A DNA stretch of 64,000 bases, taken from positions 1 to 64,000 of the forward strand of contig NZ_NIJF01000009.1 in the NCBI RefSeq assembly GCF_003316765.1. Direction: 5' to 3'. The notes under the pieces were generated by a model. It was not told where the DNA came from, ran no database searches, and worked only from the letters and a program-made list of their open reading frames with translations. The stretch comes from Bacillus sp. P14.5. GTDB lineage: Bacteria; Bacillota; Bacilli; Bacillales; Bacillaceae_B. This document shows, piece after piece, positions 27,649 through 36,936 of the stretch. The position numbers and the translations under genes were made by a program. Numbering within the stretch: the stretch's first letter is position 1; every line of letters begins with the position of its first letter.

Positions 27649-28554
27649 CTATTGAATCGTATTTGCGAGCGTTCCAATTCTGTCTATGGAAATTTCAATT
27701 CTGTCGCCGGATTTTAAGAACCTGGGAGGCTTAAAGCCTTTTCCAACCCCTGAAGGAGTGCCTGTTGCAATGATATCTCCCGGTTCGAGGGTCATGCCGG
27801 CTGATAACTCTGATATGATCTTCGCTATTGGAAAAATCATATCGCTGATGGGTGCCTCTTGACGCACTTCCCCGTTCACTACTGTTTTAATTGTAAGAGT
27901 TTCAGGATCTTTAATTTCATCTGCCGTTACGATAAAAGGACCAATCGGGCAAGTCGTATCCAGGCTCTTTCCAAGGAAAAACTGCTTATGCTTTTTCTGA
28001 AGGTCCCTGGCCGTGATGTCATTGAGTATCGTATAACCAAAAATATGTTCAGGGGCTTCTTCTTCCGAAATATTTATCCCTTTTTTGCCGATAATGACGG
28101 CTAGTTCCCCTTCATAATCAAGCTGCGATGTAAGAGATTCATGAGATTGAATTGCAGTCATACTGCCAGTCACGGATGTTGGAGCCTTTGTAAATATCAT
28201 GATATGCTCCGGAATATCTGCCTCGCTGCCCATTTCAATAGCGTGTTCACGATAATTCTTGCCCACACACATGATATTTTTGGCCGGTTTCGGTATCGGA
28301 GGAAGCAAGGTGACATCTTTCCATAAATAAATACAAGAAGTCTGATCCTCAAGTGACTCCCCGAATCTTACTAACTCCTTCAAGCGTTTCGAATACTTCT
28401 GTTCCTCTTGAATGAGGTGCAGCAGCGAGGTAGGCAGCACTTCCTCCCCATCAAAACTCCTTTCCAATCCAGCCAGATTCCAAATCGATTCTCCAGCCTC
28501 TTTTACAACACCGTAACTCTCTTCCATTTTTGCGTTAAATGAGACCAGTTTCAT
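27649..28554 (-). CDS. yisK: Fumarylacetoacetate hydrolase family protein YisK
   Basis: The 301-residue FAH-family enzyme corresponds in full length to B. subtilis YisK, reported as an oxaloacetate decarboxylase that also interacts with the cell-shape protein Mbl. Metal ligands are visible in DYEGELAVIIG (two Glu) and ILNDITARDLQ (Asp); the active-site stretch ATGTPSGVGKGFKPPRFL follows. An N-terminal domain of about 90 residues precedes the catalytic core. AGGGTGA lies before the ATG. It is transcribed with yisL. Confidence 0.9.
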   Translation of the reverse strand: MKLVSFNAKMEESYGVVKEAGESIWNLAGLERSFDGEEVLPTSLLHLIQEEQKYSKRLKELVRFGESLEDQTSCIYLWKDVTLLPPIPKPAKNIMCVGKNYREHAIEMGSEADIPEHIMIFTKAPTSVTGSMTAIQSHESLTSQLDYEGELAVIIGKKGINISEEEAPEHIFGYTILNDITARDLQKKHKQFFLGKSLDTTCPIGPFIVTADEIKDPETLTIKTVVNGEVRQEAPISDMIFPIAKIISELSAGMTLEPGDIIATGTPSGVGKGFKPPRFLKSGDRIEISIDRIGTLANTIQ

Positions 28555-28774
28555 GATTCACCCTGCCCTTTCTCTTTTATATGGCTCTTTTTATAAACTT
28601 TGCGGCTATTTAATACTAATTCCCTAGAAAAACTACCTTTAATTCACCGGAATAGCCTAGCTGACTTGAAAACAAAAGAGCTGATCCCTCCGATAGTGAA
28701 AACCTTTGGTACCCGGGGAAAAATCCGGCTCTTGGGATTTTTCCGAGAGCAACAATGTATGCGAAAACAGCCTG

Positions 28775-29956
28775 TTATTCAGAAGATTGAGTTCGGGCTT
28801 TTTTATAAGTAAGGACTCTCCACACCTTTTCCATTGGTCCTTGAGAAAACTTTGACAGCCACAACTCGGAACCAATTACACCGATCAGGAATATTGCTGC
28901 TGCCAGCCATGTGCCTGTTACCAGTGTAACTTCCCCGTATAACCCTAAGCCATAATTATAGAATATCAGTGTTCCTATGATTGACTGGGCCAGATAGTTA
29001 GTCAAGGACATTCTTCCTGCTGCGGCCAAAGGCTTAAGAACAGTTGAAAATTTTCGGTTAATCAATAATAAAGCCAATAGTATCGCATATGATACTGATA
29101 AGAATGGAGCACCAAGCATATCTTGAATATAGGCGGAAGCTATGTTGGCATCCACTGTGAATGGCAATGATTTCAGGACCAATCCAATTGAAGAGAAAAT
29201 GGCCAGCATCACAGTCCAGAACTTTTTATTTTGGGGAATCCGTTCAAGTATCTTCAGTTTCCCTGCACCCGCTCCAATCATCAGCATTGGAAGAATTGAA
29301 AGCATTAAGAATACAATATTCCCAGGTCCATTGACATTATACCAATCTTCAAATCTCTGAAGAAAAATTTCCTTGATGCTTCCACTGCTATAGACTTCCA
29401 GGGAATTTGTGATATTAGTTAAATCAGAGTAAAATGCCGTACCTGCCGGATCTGTAAAACTGATGAGCAGCATCAGGATACTGAAAAACAGCTGAGGAAG
29501 CAAAAATAATAAAGCTCCAGTCCAAAGCAATGCTTTTCCTGACAGCTTCATAAATCCCAGCAATATCAGACCGAATAAAGCATAGTTGATTAGGATATCC
29601 CCGGACCATATTATAAAGGCATGGACACACCCTATAAGCAAGAGCACGAGAAGGCGTCTTACAGCAAGCGGGTAAAAGTTTATCCCTTTTTCCAAAGATC
29701 TTTCCTGCTGAATCGCCAATCCATAACCAAACAGCATAGCAAACAGCGGATAAAAGCTGGATTGAACGAGGATATCTATCCATGGGAACAGCTGCTGGTC
29801 AGCCGGAGAACTCCACCAGGAATAGTGATCAACATATAAAAACGGTGAATGAAATGAAATCATATTAATGATAAATATACCCAATAATGAAAAACCTCTG
29901 ATCACATCAAGTGAAAGCAGCCTTTCCTTTTTATTGACCGGTTGAAGTACCTGCAT
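28775..29956 (-). CDS. DUF418 domain membrane protein (YeiB/YxaH-like)
   Basis: The 393-residue integral membrane protein has about ten helices. It begins RLLSLDVIRGFSLLGIFIINM, split here at twenty residues, the usual DUF418 opening. The C-terminal DUF418 region (about 225-380) has AAAGRMSLTNYLAQSI and GPMEKVWRVLTY. The family resembles acyltransferase-type membrane proteins, but no activity is proven. AAGGAGACA precedes the ATG. It is a single gene placed between yisK and gerP, divergent from gerP, and not part of this position in B. subtilis as far as I recall, so it may be an insertion into the conserved block. Confidence 0.88.
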   Translation of the reverse strand: MQVLQPVNKKERLLSLDVIRGFSLLGIFIINMISFHSPFLYVDHYSWWSSPADQQLFPWIDILVQSSFYPLFAMLFGYGLAIQQERSLEKGINFYPLAVRRLLVLLLIGCVHAFIIWSGDILINYALFGLILLGFMKLSGKALLWTGALLFLLPQLFFSILMLLISFTDPAGTAFYSDLTNITNSLEVYSSGSIKEIFLQRFEDWYNVNGPGNIVFLMLSILPMLMIGAGAGKLKILERIPQNKKFWTVMLAIFSSIGLVLKSLPFTVDANIASAYIQDMLGAPFLSVSYAILLALLLINRKFSTVLKPLAAAGRMSLTNYLAQSIIGTLIFYNYGLGLYGEVTLVTGTWLAAAIFLIGVIGSELWLSKFSQGPMEKVWRVLTYKKARTQSSE

Positions 29957-30024
29957 ATTTCTGTCTCCTTCTTAAATTATTATATCCCCTATTGTAACTT
30001 GTTTCGGACTTTTAGGCGATTATC

Positions 30025-30051
30025 ACATCCCCTGCCCGCTGTCATAAGATA
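30025..30051 (+). promoter_or_regulatory. gerPA: Sigma-K-type promoter of the gerP operon
   Basis: cataagata (30043-30051) fits the sigma-K -10 pattern CATANNNTA. An AC pair at 30025-30026, the key part of the -35, is 16 bp upstream. The gerPA start is 34 bp downstream. In B. subtilis and B. cereus gerP is expressed late in the mother cell under sigma-K and GerE, which supports the call. Confidence 0.72.
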
Positions 30052-30085
30052 AACTAACTAATTCAGCAGAAAAGGTGTGAACAGT

Positions 30086-30307
30086 ATGCCGGCTTTTGTA
30101 GGAGCTGTTCAAGTTATCAGTGTGGGATCGTCCGGAGTCTTTCATATCGGTGACGTGTTTCAGATCAGTCCGGTTTCCTCCGCAAAAACTTTTGCCGGTG
30201 CGGGTTCATTTATTACCGGGGACGGAATTTCTGTATATAACGAAAACTCTGTCACCTACACGATTGATGATGATACGCTTGACCAGGGAATTAATTTTAC
30301 ATTGTGA
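30086..30307 (+). CDS. gerPA: Spore germination protein GerPA
   Basis: The 73-residue protein starts MPAFVGAVQVISVG and has the GerPA/PF family blocks FHIGDVFQISP and AKTFAGAGSF. GerP proteins sit in the inner spore coat and let germinants pass to their receptors. The ATG at 30086 is chosen since AAAGGTGTG precedes it; an in-frame GTG at 30077 overlaps that site. It is the first of six gerP genes and ends overlapping the GTG/SD region of gerPB. Confidence 0.9.
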   Translation: MPAFVGAVQVISVGSSGVFHIGDVFQISPVSSAKTFAGAGSFITGDGISVYNENSVTYTIDDDTLDQGINFTL

Positions 30308-30318
30308 GTGTGATTAAG

Positions 30319-30543
30319 ATGAAGCTCTATGTCCAACAGTCCATTCATATACACATGATTAAAATCGGAGGAATGACCAACTCCTCCGTATTTCAAATAG
30401 GCACATCCGGTCAGATCCTCCCGACATCTTATTTGTATAATACAGGAGGCTTTGCCGAACCAGCTCCGGAACCCGAGAAAGACGGCCCGACTCCTCCTGT
30501 GGGAGACGATTTATTGGTTCCTCTTGCTGCACCGGGACCTTAA
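30319..30543 (+). CDS. gerPB: Spore germination protein GerPB
   Basis: The 74-residue protein has the typical blocks NSSVFQIGTSG and YLYNTGGFAEPAPE, with a proline-rich end. The ATG at 30319 fits the B. subtilis GerPB N terminus (short polar start, then QQSIHIHMI); an upstream GTG at 30304 overlaps the gerPA stop. Function is as a spore-coat permeability protein acting with the other GerP proteins. Confidence 0.88.
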   Translation: MKLYVQQSIHIHMIKIGGMTNSSVFQIGTSGQILPTSYLYNTGGFAEPAPEPEKDGPTPPVGDDLLVPLAAPGP

Positions 30544-30572
30544 AATAAAGCCAAAGAAAGTGGTGACTGACA

Positions 30573-31211
30573 TTGCAGCAGTATTATACTTACCAGCAGC
30601 TCTATCAATATATCGCTGAGCAAGCCAAACGTATAAACAACCTAGAGACACTCATTCAGGAACTGCAGCAAGAAGTCTCTGCTCTCAAAGAAAAGCCATC
30701 AATCAATGTCGAAAGTATTGAGTACCGGTTTGATCAGCTTAAGGTGGAAACCCTTGAAGGTACACTCAATATCGGCCTGAATCCAAGCGACCTGGAGAAA
30801 ATTGAAGATTTTGCCGTCGAAGGACAGACCTCTTCTCCCGTTCCCCCCGTCAAGCAGGTTGACATGGAAGACATGCAGAAATCCCTCATGCCAAGGGTAA
30901 ATGATTATATTGTAAAAGAGGTACCGGGAATCATCAGTGATACCGAACTTCAGCTGGGTACCTCATTGGATGAATCCTATTATGATTTGATCAAAGAAGA
31001 TATAAAGAAGCAAATGCCTCAGAGAATCCAATTCTACCTCCAATCCATGCCGGTGCATCAAGTAAGACAACCTGGAGAGACAGCCTGGGAGGATAAAATT
31101 TTCGTCAAGTTGAAAAGTGATATCACGAATGCCATTCATTCCTTTATGTCGAATCTTCCGGATAATTTAAAAGGAGGAGCAAACCATGAATCTTCAAGTG
31201 ATCAACCGTGA
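30573..31211 (+). CDS. gerPC: Spore germination protein GerPC
   Basis: The 212-residue protein starts at TTG, preceded by AAAGTGGTG. A Tyr/Gln-rich start (QQYYTYQQLYQYI) leads into a coiled coil (about 12-45, heptads around INNLETLIQELQQEVSALKE), then the GerPC body with VESIEYRFDQLKVETLEGTL. It is the largest gerP product and probably a scaffold of the GerP assembly. Its last 26 bases overlap gerPD. Confidence 0.9.
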   Translation: MQQYYTYQQLYQYIAEQAKRINNLETLIQELQQEVSALKEKPSINVESIEYRFDQLKVETLEGTLNIGLNPSDLEKIEDFAVEGQTSSPVPPVKQVDMEDMQKSLMPRVNDYIVKEVPGIISDTELQLGTSLDESYYDLIKEDIKKQMPQRIQFYLQSMPVHQVRQPGETAWEDKIFVKLKSDITNAIHSFMSNLPDNLKGGANHESSSDQP

Positions 31212-31365
31212 GTTATGTGTCAACACACTCAATGTGGAGGCAGTATCGAGTTCGTCCCTGCTTCTGATTGGAGACGCGAGTACCATCCAGCTCGCCTCCA
31301 CCTTCGACACGCCAGCAGAGTCACTCATTATTGGACCGTTTGTGCCGCTGACTCCGAAAGGGTGA
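31186..31365 (+). CDS. gerPD: Spore germination protein GerPD
   Basis: This short 59-residue gene overlaps the end of gerPC by 26 bp. It begins MNLQVINRELCV after a strong AAAGGAGGAG and carries the family block SSSSLLLIGDAS, then DTPAESLIIGPFVPL, which matches GerPD of B. subtilis in both order and length. It precedes gerPE directly: its stop lies within the ribosome binding site of the next gene. Confidence 0.9.
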   Translation: MNLQVINRELCVNTLNVEAVSSSSLLLIGDASTIQLASTFDTPAESLIIGPFVPLTPKG

Positions 31366-31371
31366 ATGTTG

Positions 31372-31746
31372 TTGAGCAATAGATATTCCATTGTAAAAGA
31401 ATTTAAAATCAGGACTCTCTCCTTCAGCTCGGTCCTTCAGATTGGAGATTCCAAGGAAATTATGTCGCAGCAAAAAGCATTCGCGGTTCAGAGGGAAAGG
31501 CAGTTATTCTTTTCCAGCGAAGGTGATTTCAGCCTATATCCCATTTACAGCGAACCTATTCCTTTCACTCCACCCCCTTCTCCAGTTGCTTTCACAAAAA
31601 TAGACGAGTGCCCTATAACAGTAAACAAAATCGACATCGTGGGTTCCTCCTTTTCATCTGTTCTCCATATCGGCCAAACAGGAAATGTGTTTATGGAATC
31701 CAGAGTTAAGAACATCAGGCAGCTCAAAGCGCGTGAGTTGAAATGA
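31372..31746 (+). CDS. gerPE: Spore germination protein GerPE
   Basis: The 124-residue product has the GerPE blocks TLSFSSVLQIGDS, FAVQRER and SFSSVLHIGQTGN. I take the TTG at 31372 as the start: AAAGGGTGA ends 6 nt before it, while the ATG at 31366 is directly adjacent to that site. With the TTG the N terminus (MSNRYSIV) also lines up with the length of B. subtilis GerPE as I recall it. If the ATG is used the protein has two more residues. Confidence 0.88.
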   Translation: MSNRYSIVKEFKIRTLSFSSVLQIGDSKEIMSQQKAFAVQRERQLFFSSEGDFSLYPIYSEPIPFTPPPSPVAFTKIDECPITVNKIDIVGSSFSSVLHIGQTGNVFMESRVKNIRQLKARELK

Positions 31747-31812
31747 ACATTTATCCTGTTTTTTTCATAAAGTAAAATTATAAGCCAATTTGACGATAAA
31801 GGATGTATTCAT

Positions 31813-32031
31813 ATGCCGGCTATTATAGGACCTGTCCAGATTCTGAGTGTAGGCGGAGGAAATGTCCAATTCGGGGATGCCGGAATTATTTCTCCAAAAT
31901 CCAGCCAAAAAACAACAGGGGGCTCCGGCGGTTTCAACACTGGTCCTTTCCAGCTTACCTATAATGTCTTCAGCGCCAATACGACATTCGATTGCAATGT
32001 AATCGACCAGCCGATTACCGGAAATAATTAA
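31813..32031 (+). CDS. gerPF: Spore germination protein GerPF
   Basis: The 72-residue protein starts MPAIIGPVQILSVGGGN and carries FGDAGIISPKSS, GGFNTG and the ending DQPITGNN, marking it as a paralogue of GerPA. AAAGGATG lies 8 nt before the ATG. A 66-bp gap separates it from gerPE, larger than the other gerP gaps. It faces the converging yisB gene with only 19 bp between the stops and no strong terminator. Confidence 0.9.
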   Translation: MPAIIGPVQILSVGGGNVQFGDAGIISPKSSQKTTGGSGGFNTGPFQLTYNVFSANTTFDCNVIDQPITGNN

Positions 32032-32050
32032 GGGAAGGCCGATGGTTTAA

Positions 32051-32359
32051 TCATCGCCTTCCCTTTCGTCTTCTTTCATTCGATTTCCTCGCTTTAACCA
32101 GTTTGGTGGCTGGCTGTTTTCTGATCCATTTCAAAAACCTGCTGATTTTTTCATCTTTCCTGAGACTTTCAATAGTCGTAAGCCTTGCAGCCAGTTCTTC
32201 ATTCGTATAAAGCGAATGAATCTGTTTATGGCAGGCCCTGCAGAGTTGAGCAGTCGGCAGGAAAGTCCCACCCTCTTCCTTAGGGGTAAGGTGATGCCTG
32301 GTTGTCTCAACTTCTTCTCTCATACATAAATCACAAGTGCCAATTGAATTCCTGGCCAC
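32051..32359 (-). CDS. yisB: HNH endonuclease family protein YisB
   Basis: The 102-residue protein has the HNH/zinc-binding pattern CDLC, then TRHHLTPKEEGG, then LCRACHKQIH, as in the short YisB nucleases next to gerP in Bacillus. The four cysteines bind structural zinc, while the paired His residues form the catalytic part. The C terminus is very basic (KARKSNERRRKGRR), which fits DNA binding. No partner methylase or phage gene is nearby, so a repair or sporulation role is possible but unproven. Confidence 0.9.
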   Translation of the reverse strand: MARNSIGTCDLCMREEVETTRHHLTPKEEGGTFLPTAQLCRACHKQIHSLYTNEELAARLTTIESLRKDEKISRFLKWIRKQPATKLVKARKSNERRRKGRR

Positions 32360-32784
32360 GCTTTCCGCCTCCTGCTGCCTATTTGCGGATGATTTTCCGC
32401 AGAGTATTATGCCAGACCGGCACCATCAATTATCTTGGGCCTTTTATTAATGTGACCTGTCATGCTAATTAGAATAGACATGAAGGTGTTTCAAGGGAGC
32501 TTCTGGAGGCACAATGCAGAAACCGGCGGATAGCAGCCTGGGCAGCCGGCCGGAGACTGACAGGTGCAGGAAATGATCGTTTTTATTTTTGATTGGCATG
32601 GCAGGCTTTGAGTGCCGGTAACCCTTGCTTTTTACAAAGGATTCCTCCTCTGTTGCGCCTTGCTCTAAAGCAATACGGTGCCTTTTCAAGTAATCAACTT
32701 ATATTTACCCTTCCAAAGGTTTAAAAATACATTGAGTTCCCCTGTCTCCACAACATGGCGTTTCCAAACAAATCAAAGCACCCA
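32360..32784. repeat. Gene-free spacer with third copy of the aaggtg repeat
   Basis: Bases 32482-32510 repeat, in opposite orientation, the element seen twice at 470-550. The rest of these 425 bases shows no gene; short frames on the minus strand lack ribosome binding sites. Confidence 0.55.
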
Positions 32785-33131
32785 GTGAGTACTGGTGGTT
32801 TGCTCTGCGGCTTGAAGCCTCTCTTACCGTCCTCTGCATGAAAGGATCACTGATTGATTTCAAAATAGCAATTTATCCTCAATGAAAAAATTTAAGAAAT
32901 AAGGGGAAAAATTCCGCTTATTTTAAAAAGAGAAACAGAAATAGCTAGATTAAGCGGAGAAATTCCGCTTATATACCCCTTATCGAATGCAATTTTGCAG
33001 CTTAGCCGGAAAAATTCCGCTTATTTTAGATTATTCATGTCCTTCACAGTTAAACCGCCTGCTTGAATGGTAAGAAGTGTCAGAGAAATCTGCTTATCCC
33101 CTCATGAAGGGAGATTTTCTATAGGACCATG
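32785..33131. repeat. Long direct repeat, copy 2, with three hairpins
   Basis: The partner of 26744-27141, in the same orientation. It starts gtgagtactggtggttt and ends ggaccatgaa. The three short palindromes around ggaaaaattccgctta lie near 32900, 32955 and 33010. The block lies just past the addA terminator on the minus strand. The two copies bracket the yisL-yisK-DUF418-gerP-yisB segment. Confidence 0.88.
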
Positions 33132-33160
33132 AAAAAAAGCTCCGGACCCCCCGGAGCTTT
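33132..33160 (-). terminator. Terminator of the addBA operon
   Basis: aaagctccgg / ccggagcttt is a perfect 10-bp stem with a 5-nt loop and a run of T on the minus strand. Confidence 0.9.
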
Positions 33161-33165
33161 CAATA

Positions 33166-36100
33166 CTATTCATTTTCCACGTTCAACACATGGCTGCCGT
33201 CAAAGAAATAAAGGTATCGTTCATTTATATGTTCCTTCCAGATCCTTTCAACGGCTTTAGTGTACAATCCTACTTGAACACGATAACGGTCAAGCAGAAT
33301 CGGTCTTGCTTCCTCAAAGCCGCCTTTGTAACGGTCTTCTATGCCGTCAGTTTTGTAATCCATGAGCACAAGACCATTTTCGTCCCTGAAGATAAGGTCG
33401 ATGATCCCCTGGACCAGGACGGTTTCTGAATCCTTGGCAGAAGCCCGGGCATCAATTTCCTGTACAGGCACAGCCATACTGAAAGGTACCTCACGGTGAA
33501 CTTCCTTGGCTCTCAGTACTCTCTGCCCTATTTCACTTTTGAAGAATCCTAGGATGTTCTGTTGATCGATAGCTGCTGCCTGCTCCTCTGTCAGCAGCTC
33601 TTTCCTCTTCAGGTTCTCGAGAAGCAACCTCAGCGACTGCTCGCCGGGCATTTCAGAGAAAGAAATGTGCTGCATCACCATATGCATGGCAGTTCCGATT
33701 TCAGCGGGAGTCAGCTCTTTTTCTTGAAGGAATTTAGGGCGCCTGAAGACCGGCTTCTGAATCTTCCTCACGAGCCTGTCACTGCTCGCTTCGTCAGATA
33801 TCTCAAACATCCTTTTGATTTCCGAAACGGATTGCTTTGAAGGCAGTACAGCCGCTTCTGGAAATGGATAACGCCACGATAATGTATCAGCGATTTCCTT
33901 TTTATCAGAGGATTCCGTTTCAATTGGAAGTCCGGCTTTGATCCTTTCCAGCCACTCCGTTTCCCCATCACCTTCTTCTCCTTCGAGTATGAGAAAATGA
34001 GATTTTGGGATGACGTCCAGCTTCCAGCAAGACGGGTGTTCACCAAGTTCAGGATGCAGCGGACGAGATGCAGAGTCCCCTTCATTTAAAACAGAACAAT
34101 CTCTGTGTCTGATCAGAGCAGGTCCTACCCAATCCATGAAACTCAAGGCTTTGGCTCTTTCAAAATCCGGAAGCAGCCATTCCTGATGGCGGGCAGCCGC
34201 GTTCCATTGTTTGATGGACTTCTCCGCATCTTTTACAGTACCTACGAGATATAGTTTTTCTTTCGCGCGGGTAAGGGCGACATAGAGGACCCTCATTTCT
34301 TCTGCTATTGTCTCAAGCCTCTTCTTTCTTTTAAAAGCCAGCTGAGGCAATGAAGGATAACTGATCCTCTTTTCCGGATCAAGGTACTTTGACGCAAAAC
34401 CATATTCCTTATCGAGTAAATAAGACTGATTCAGATCCATCAAGTTGAACTGCCTTGAAAGTCCGGCCACAAAAACGATTGGGAATTCAAGCCCTTTGCT
34501 GGAGTGGATGGTCATCATTCTCACGACATCTTCCTGTTCGCTCAGGGCTCTTGCCGCTCCTAAGTCATCTCCGCGCTCCCTCATCCTGTCAATGAATCTC
34601 AGAAAGCGGAATAAACCGCGAAAAGAAGTTTCTTCGTATTGGCGTGCCCGGTCATAAAGGGCTCTTAAATTGGCCTGTCTCTGTTTTCCGCCAGGCATCC
34701 CGCCGGCAAAATCATAAAATCTTGTATCCCTGTACAGCTGCCAGACTAATTCTGCAAGAGCTCCCTGACGCGCTTTGGTTCTCCACACAGTCAAATTGGA
34801 GAGAAACACGGTTAACTTTTCATGTAATTCCTCATTGAAATGACCTGGTTTTTTACTGATATATTTCTGGAGCGCATCATAAAAAGTTCCTGACTTTGAA
34901 TGAATCCTCACCTCGGCAAGTCCCTCTTCATCGATTCCGACAATCGGGGACCTCAACACTGATACAAGCGGGATATCCTGGTAAGGGTTATCGATCACTT
35001 TCAGCAGCGACAGCATAATGGCAACCTCTGTTGCTTCGAAGTAGCCTGAAGAAAGATTAGCATAGATCGGAATACCATGTTTCTTGAACTCTTCCATGAT
35101 TTCAGGAGCCCATGGCATCGAACGGAGAAGGATGACAATATCCCTGTACTGCAGCTTCCGGTGACGGCCTGCCTTTGGATCGTATACCTCTTTTCCTTCG
35201 CTTATCATTTCTTTGATCTTCAAAGCCATATACCTTGCCTCAACCACTGACTTTTCCAAGTCCGCTTCGTCATAAACCAAGCCTTCCATGTCAGGAGTGT
35301 CAACTGTCTGGGCAGCCCCTCCATCAGACTGGTCTATGACAGCCACTTCAATCGGATATTTCTCATCTTCCGGATAGGCCGCTCCTTTGACAAGCAGTGC
35401 CTCATGATCATACTCAATATCCCCGACATTCACACCCATAATCTGTTTGAACAAAAAATTGGTTCCATCAAGAACTTCCATCCTGCTTCGGAAATTCCTT
35501 GATAAGTCTATCTTCATTCCCGTTTCGGCACCTTCAGAGGTAAAGCGGTTATACTTTCCTAAAAACAGGTTCGGCTCTGCCAGGCGGAATCGGTAGATTG
35601 ATTGTTTAACATCCCCTACCATAAATAGGTTTCCTTTTGATTCCTCGTCTGCCGTTACGAGACCCAGGATGGACTCCTGAACCAGGTTGGTATCCTGATA
35701 CTCATCCACGAGCACTTCTTTAAACTGTTTCCTGTATTGCGCAGCTGCAAAGGATGGCTTAAGTTCTTCAGTTCCCTCTTTTTCCGTCAGGATTTCCAAA
35801 CAGAAGTGTTCAAGGTCCGCGAAATCCACGACTCCTTTTTCATTTTTCAATGAATTGAACTTTTGACTGAAGCCTCTTACAGCTTCGACAAGGGATTGAA
35901 CGACCTCCCTCATTTTCTTCATATCCCTCAGGTAGGTTTCAGGTTTTCGGGAAAAGAAATCTTCCGTTATCTTCTCAACCATTTTCTTGCCTTTATCTCT
36001 CATTGCCTTTGCTTCTTCCACGAGGGAGGGATCATACTCATCCCCTTTACATGGTTTCAATCTTGAGAATTTAATAGATTGAAACACCGCATACCCCTCG

Positions 36101-36936
36101 CTCCATGACTGTTGAAAAGAAGAACTGATTCGTTCAGTCAGGGCCAGGTCATCCAAAAAATTCTCGGCTCTTGGCGCAGGGCCGCCGGGCTCTTTTGTTA
36201 AATCATACGCCTGTTGGAACAAGGCTTGTGCGCCCTTCAAGCTCAGCAGAACATCAAATGTCAGGGCTTCTATAAAAGGAAGGTCATCAATGCTTCCCTC
36301 TTCTTCCACATCATACATATCCACAAGATTCCCCAGCCACGCATCGGGATCAGGATGCGACCTTGAAAAATCATACAGCTTGCGGATCATATCCTGGAGA
36401 GCGGCATCACTTCGGTCATTTGTAAAGGTGTCCACCAGTTTGTAAAATGAGTCGTTATCCTCTTTGCCATATTCCTCCTCAAACAACTCATCAAGGACCT
36501 CATCCCTTAATAATTCCCCTTCTGTATCATCCAGGATTCTGAAACCAGGATCAATATCAATAAGGTAATAGTATTTACGTATGACCTCCAGACAGAATGA
36601 GTGGAGAGTGGAAATGGATGCGCGGTTCAGCAAGCTCAGCTGTCTTCTAAGATGGTAGGAACCGGGGTCGGCCGTAATCGCCTTCTCCAATGCCGTTCCT
36701 ATTCTATGTCTCATTTCTGCCGCAGAAGCATTGGTGAACGTCACAACAAGCAGCTCGTCCACGTTGATTCCATCTTCTTTATCCAGCATCTTTTGAATGA
36801 TCCTCTCAACCAGGACAGCCGTTTTACCAGAACCGGCTGCAGCTGCAACAAGGATATCCCTGCCTTTTGCCCAGATTGCTTTCCATTGATCATCTGTCCA
36901 TGTGGCATCTTCGGGTTTCATTGGAATATTATTCAT
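33166..36936 (-). CDS. addA: AddA, helicase-nuclease subunit of AddAB
   Basis: The 1256-residue subunit works with AddB to resect double-strand breaks up to Chi and load RecA. It starts with the UvrD/Rep-type helicase: Walker A AAAAGSGKTA near residue 31, VTFTNASAAEMRHRI, VDEYQDTN and VMTIH-type motif VRMMTIHSSKGLEFP. The RecB-type nuclease lies at the C terminus with LMDYKTDGI. The ATG at 36936 gives an N terminus like that of B. subtilis; a GTG two codons upstream also has a fitting AAGGAG. The gene overlaps the end of addB by 8 bp. Confidence 0.94.
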   Translation of the reverse strand: MNNIPMKPEDATWTDDQWKAIWAKGRDILVAAAAGSGKTAVLVERIIQKMLDKEDGINVDELLVVTFTNASAAEMRHRIGTALEKAITADPGSYHLRRQLSLLNRASISTLHSFCLEVIRKYYYLIDIDPGFRILDDTEGELLRDEVLDELFEEEYGKEDNDSFYKLVDTFTNDRSDAALQDMIRKLYDFSRSHPDPDAWLGNLVDMYDVEEEGSIDDLPFIEALTFDVLLSLKGAQALFQQAYDLTKEPGGPAPRAENFLDDLALTERISSSFQQSWSEGYAVFQSIKFSRLKPCKGDEYDPSLVEEAKAMRDKGKKMVEKITEDFFSRKPETYLRDMKKMREVVQSLVEAVRGFSQKFNSLKNEKGVVDFADLEHFCLEILTEKEGTEELKPSFAAAQYRKQFKEVLVDEYQDTNLVQESILGLVTADEESKGNLFMVGDVKQSIYRFRLAEPNLFLGKYNRFTSEGAETGMKIDLSRNFRSRMEVLDGTNFLFKQIMGVNVGDIEYDHEALLVKGAAYPEDEKYPIEVAVIDQSDGGAAQTVDTPDMEGLVYDEADLEKSVVEARYMALKIKEMISEGKEVYDPKAGRHRKLQYRDIVILLRSMPWAPEIMEEFKKHGIPIYANLSSGYFEATEVAIMLSLLKVIDNPYQDIPLVSVLRSPIVGIDEEGLAEVRIHSKSGTFYDALQKYISKKPGHFNEELHEKLTVFLSNLTVWRTKARQGALAELVWQLYRDTRFYDFAGGMPGGKQRQANLRALYDRARQYEETSFRGLFRFLRFIDRMRERGDDLGAARALSEQEDVVRMMTIHSSKGLEFPIVFVAGLSRQFNLMDLNQSYLLDKEYGFASKYLDPEKRISYPSLPQLAFKRKKRLETIAEEMRVLYVALTRAKEKLYLVGTVKDAEKSIKQWNAAARHQEWLLPDFERAKALSFMDWVGPALIRHRDCSVLNEGDSASRPLHPELGEHPSCWKLDVIPKSHFLILEGEEGDGETEWLERIKAGLPIETESSDKKEIADTLSWRYPFPEAAVLPSKQSVSEIKRMFEISDEASSDRLVRKIQKPVFRRPKFLQEKELTPAEIGTAMHMVMQHISFSEMPGEQSLRLLLENLKRKELLTEEQAAAIDQQNILGFFKSEIGQRVLRAKEVHREVPFSMAVPVQEIDARASAKDSETVLVQGIIDLIFRDENGLVLMDYKTDGIEDRYKGGFEEARPILLDRYRVQVGLYTKAVERIWKEHINERYLYFFDGSHVLNVENE

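Noticed and set aside
28717..28744. ggaaaaatcc/ggatttttcc hairpin as a terminator of the DUF418 gene
   Set aside because: Stem is AT-rich and no T-tract follows it on the minus strand; 30 bp from the stop. It may only be a chance palindrome.
32465..32689. Minus-strand frame of 74 codons after yisB
   Set aside because: No ribosome binding site, and it covers the dispersed aaggtg repeat.
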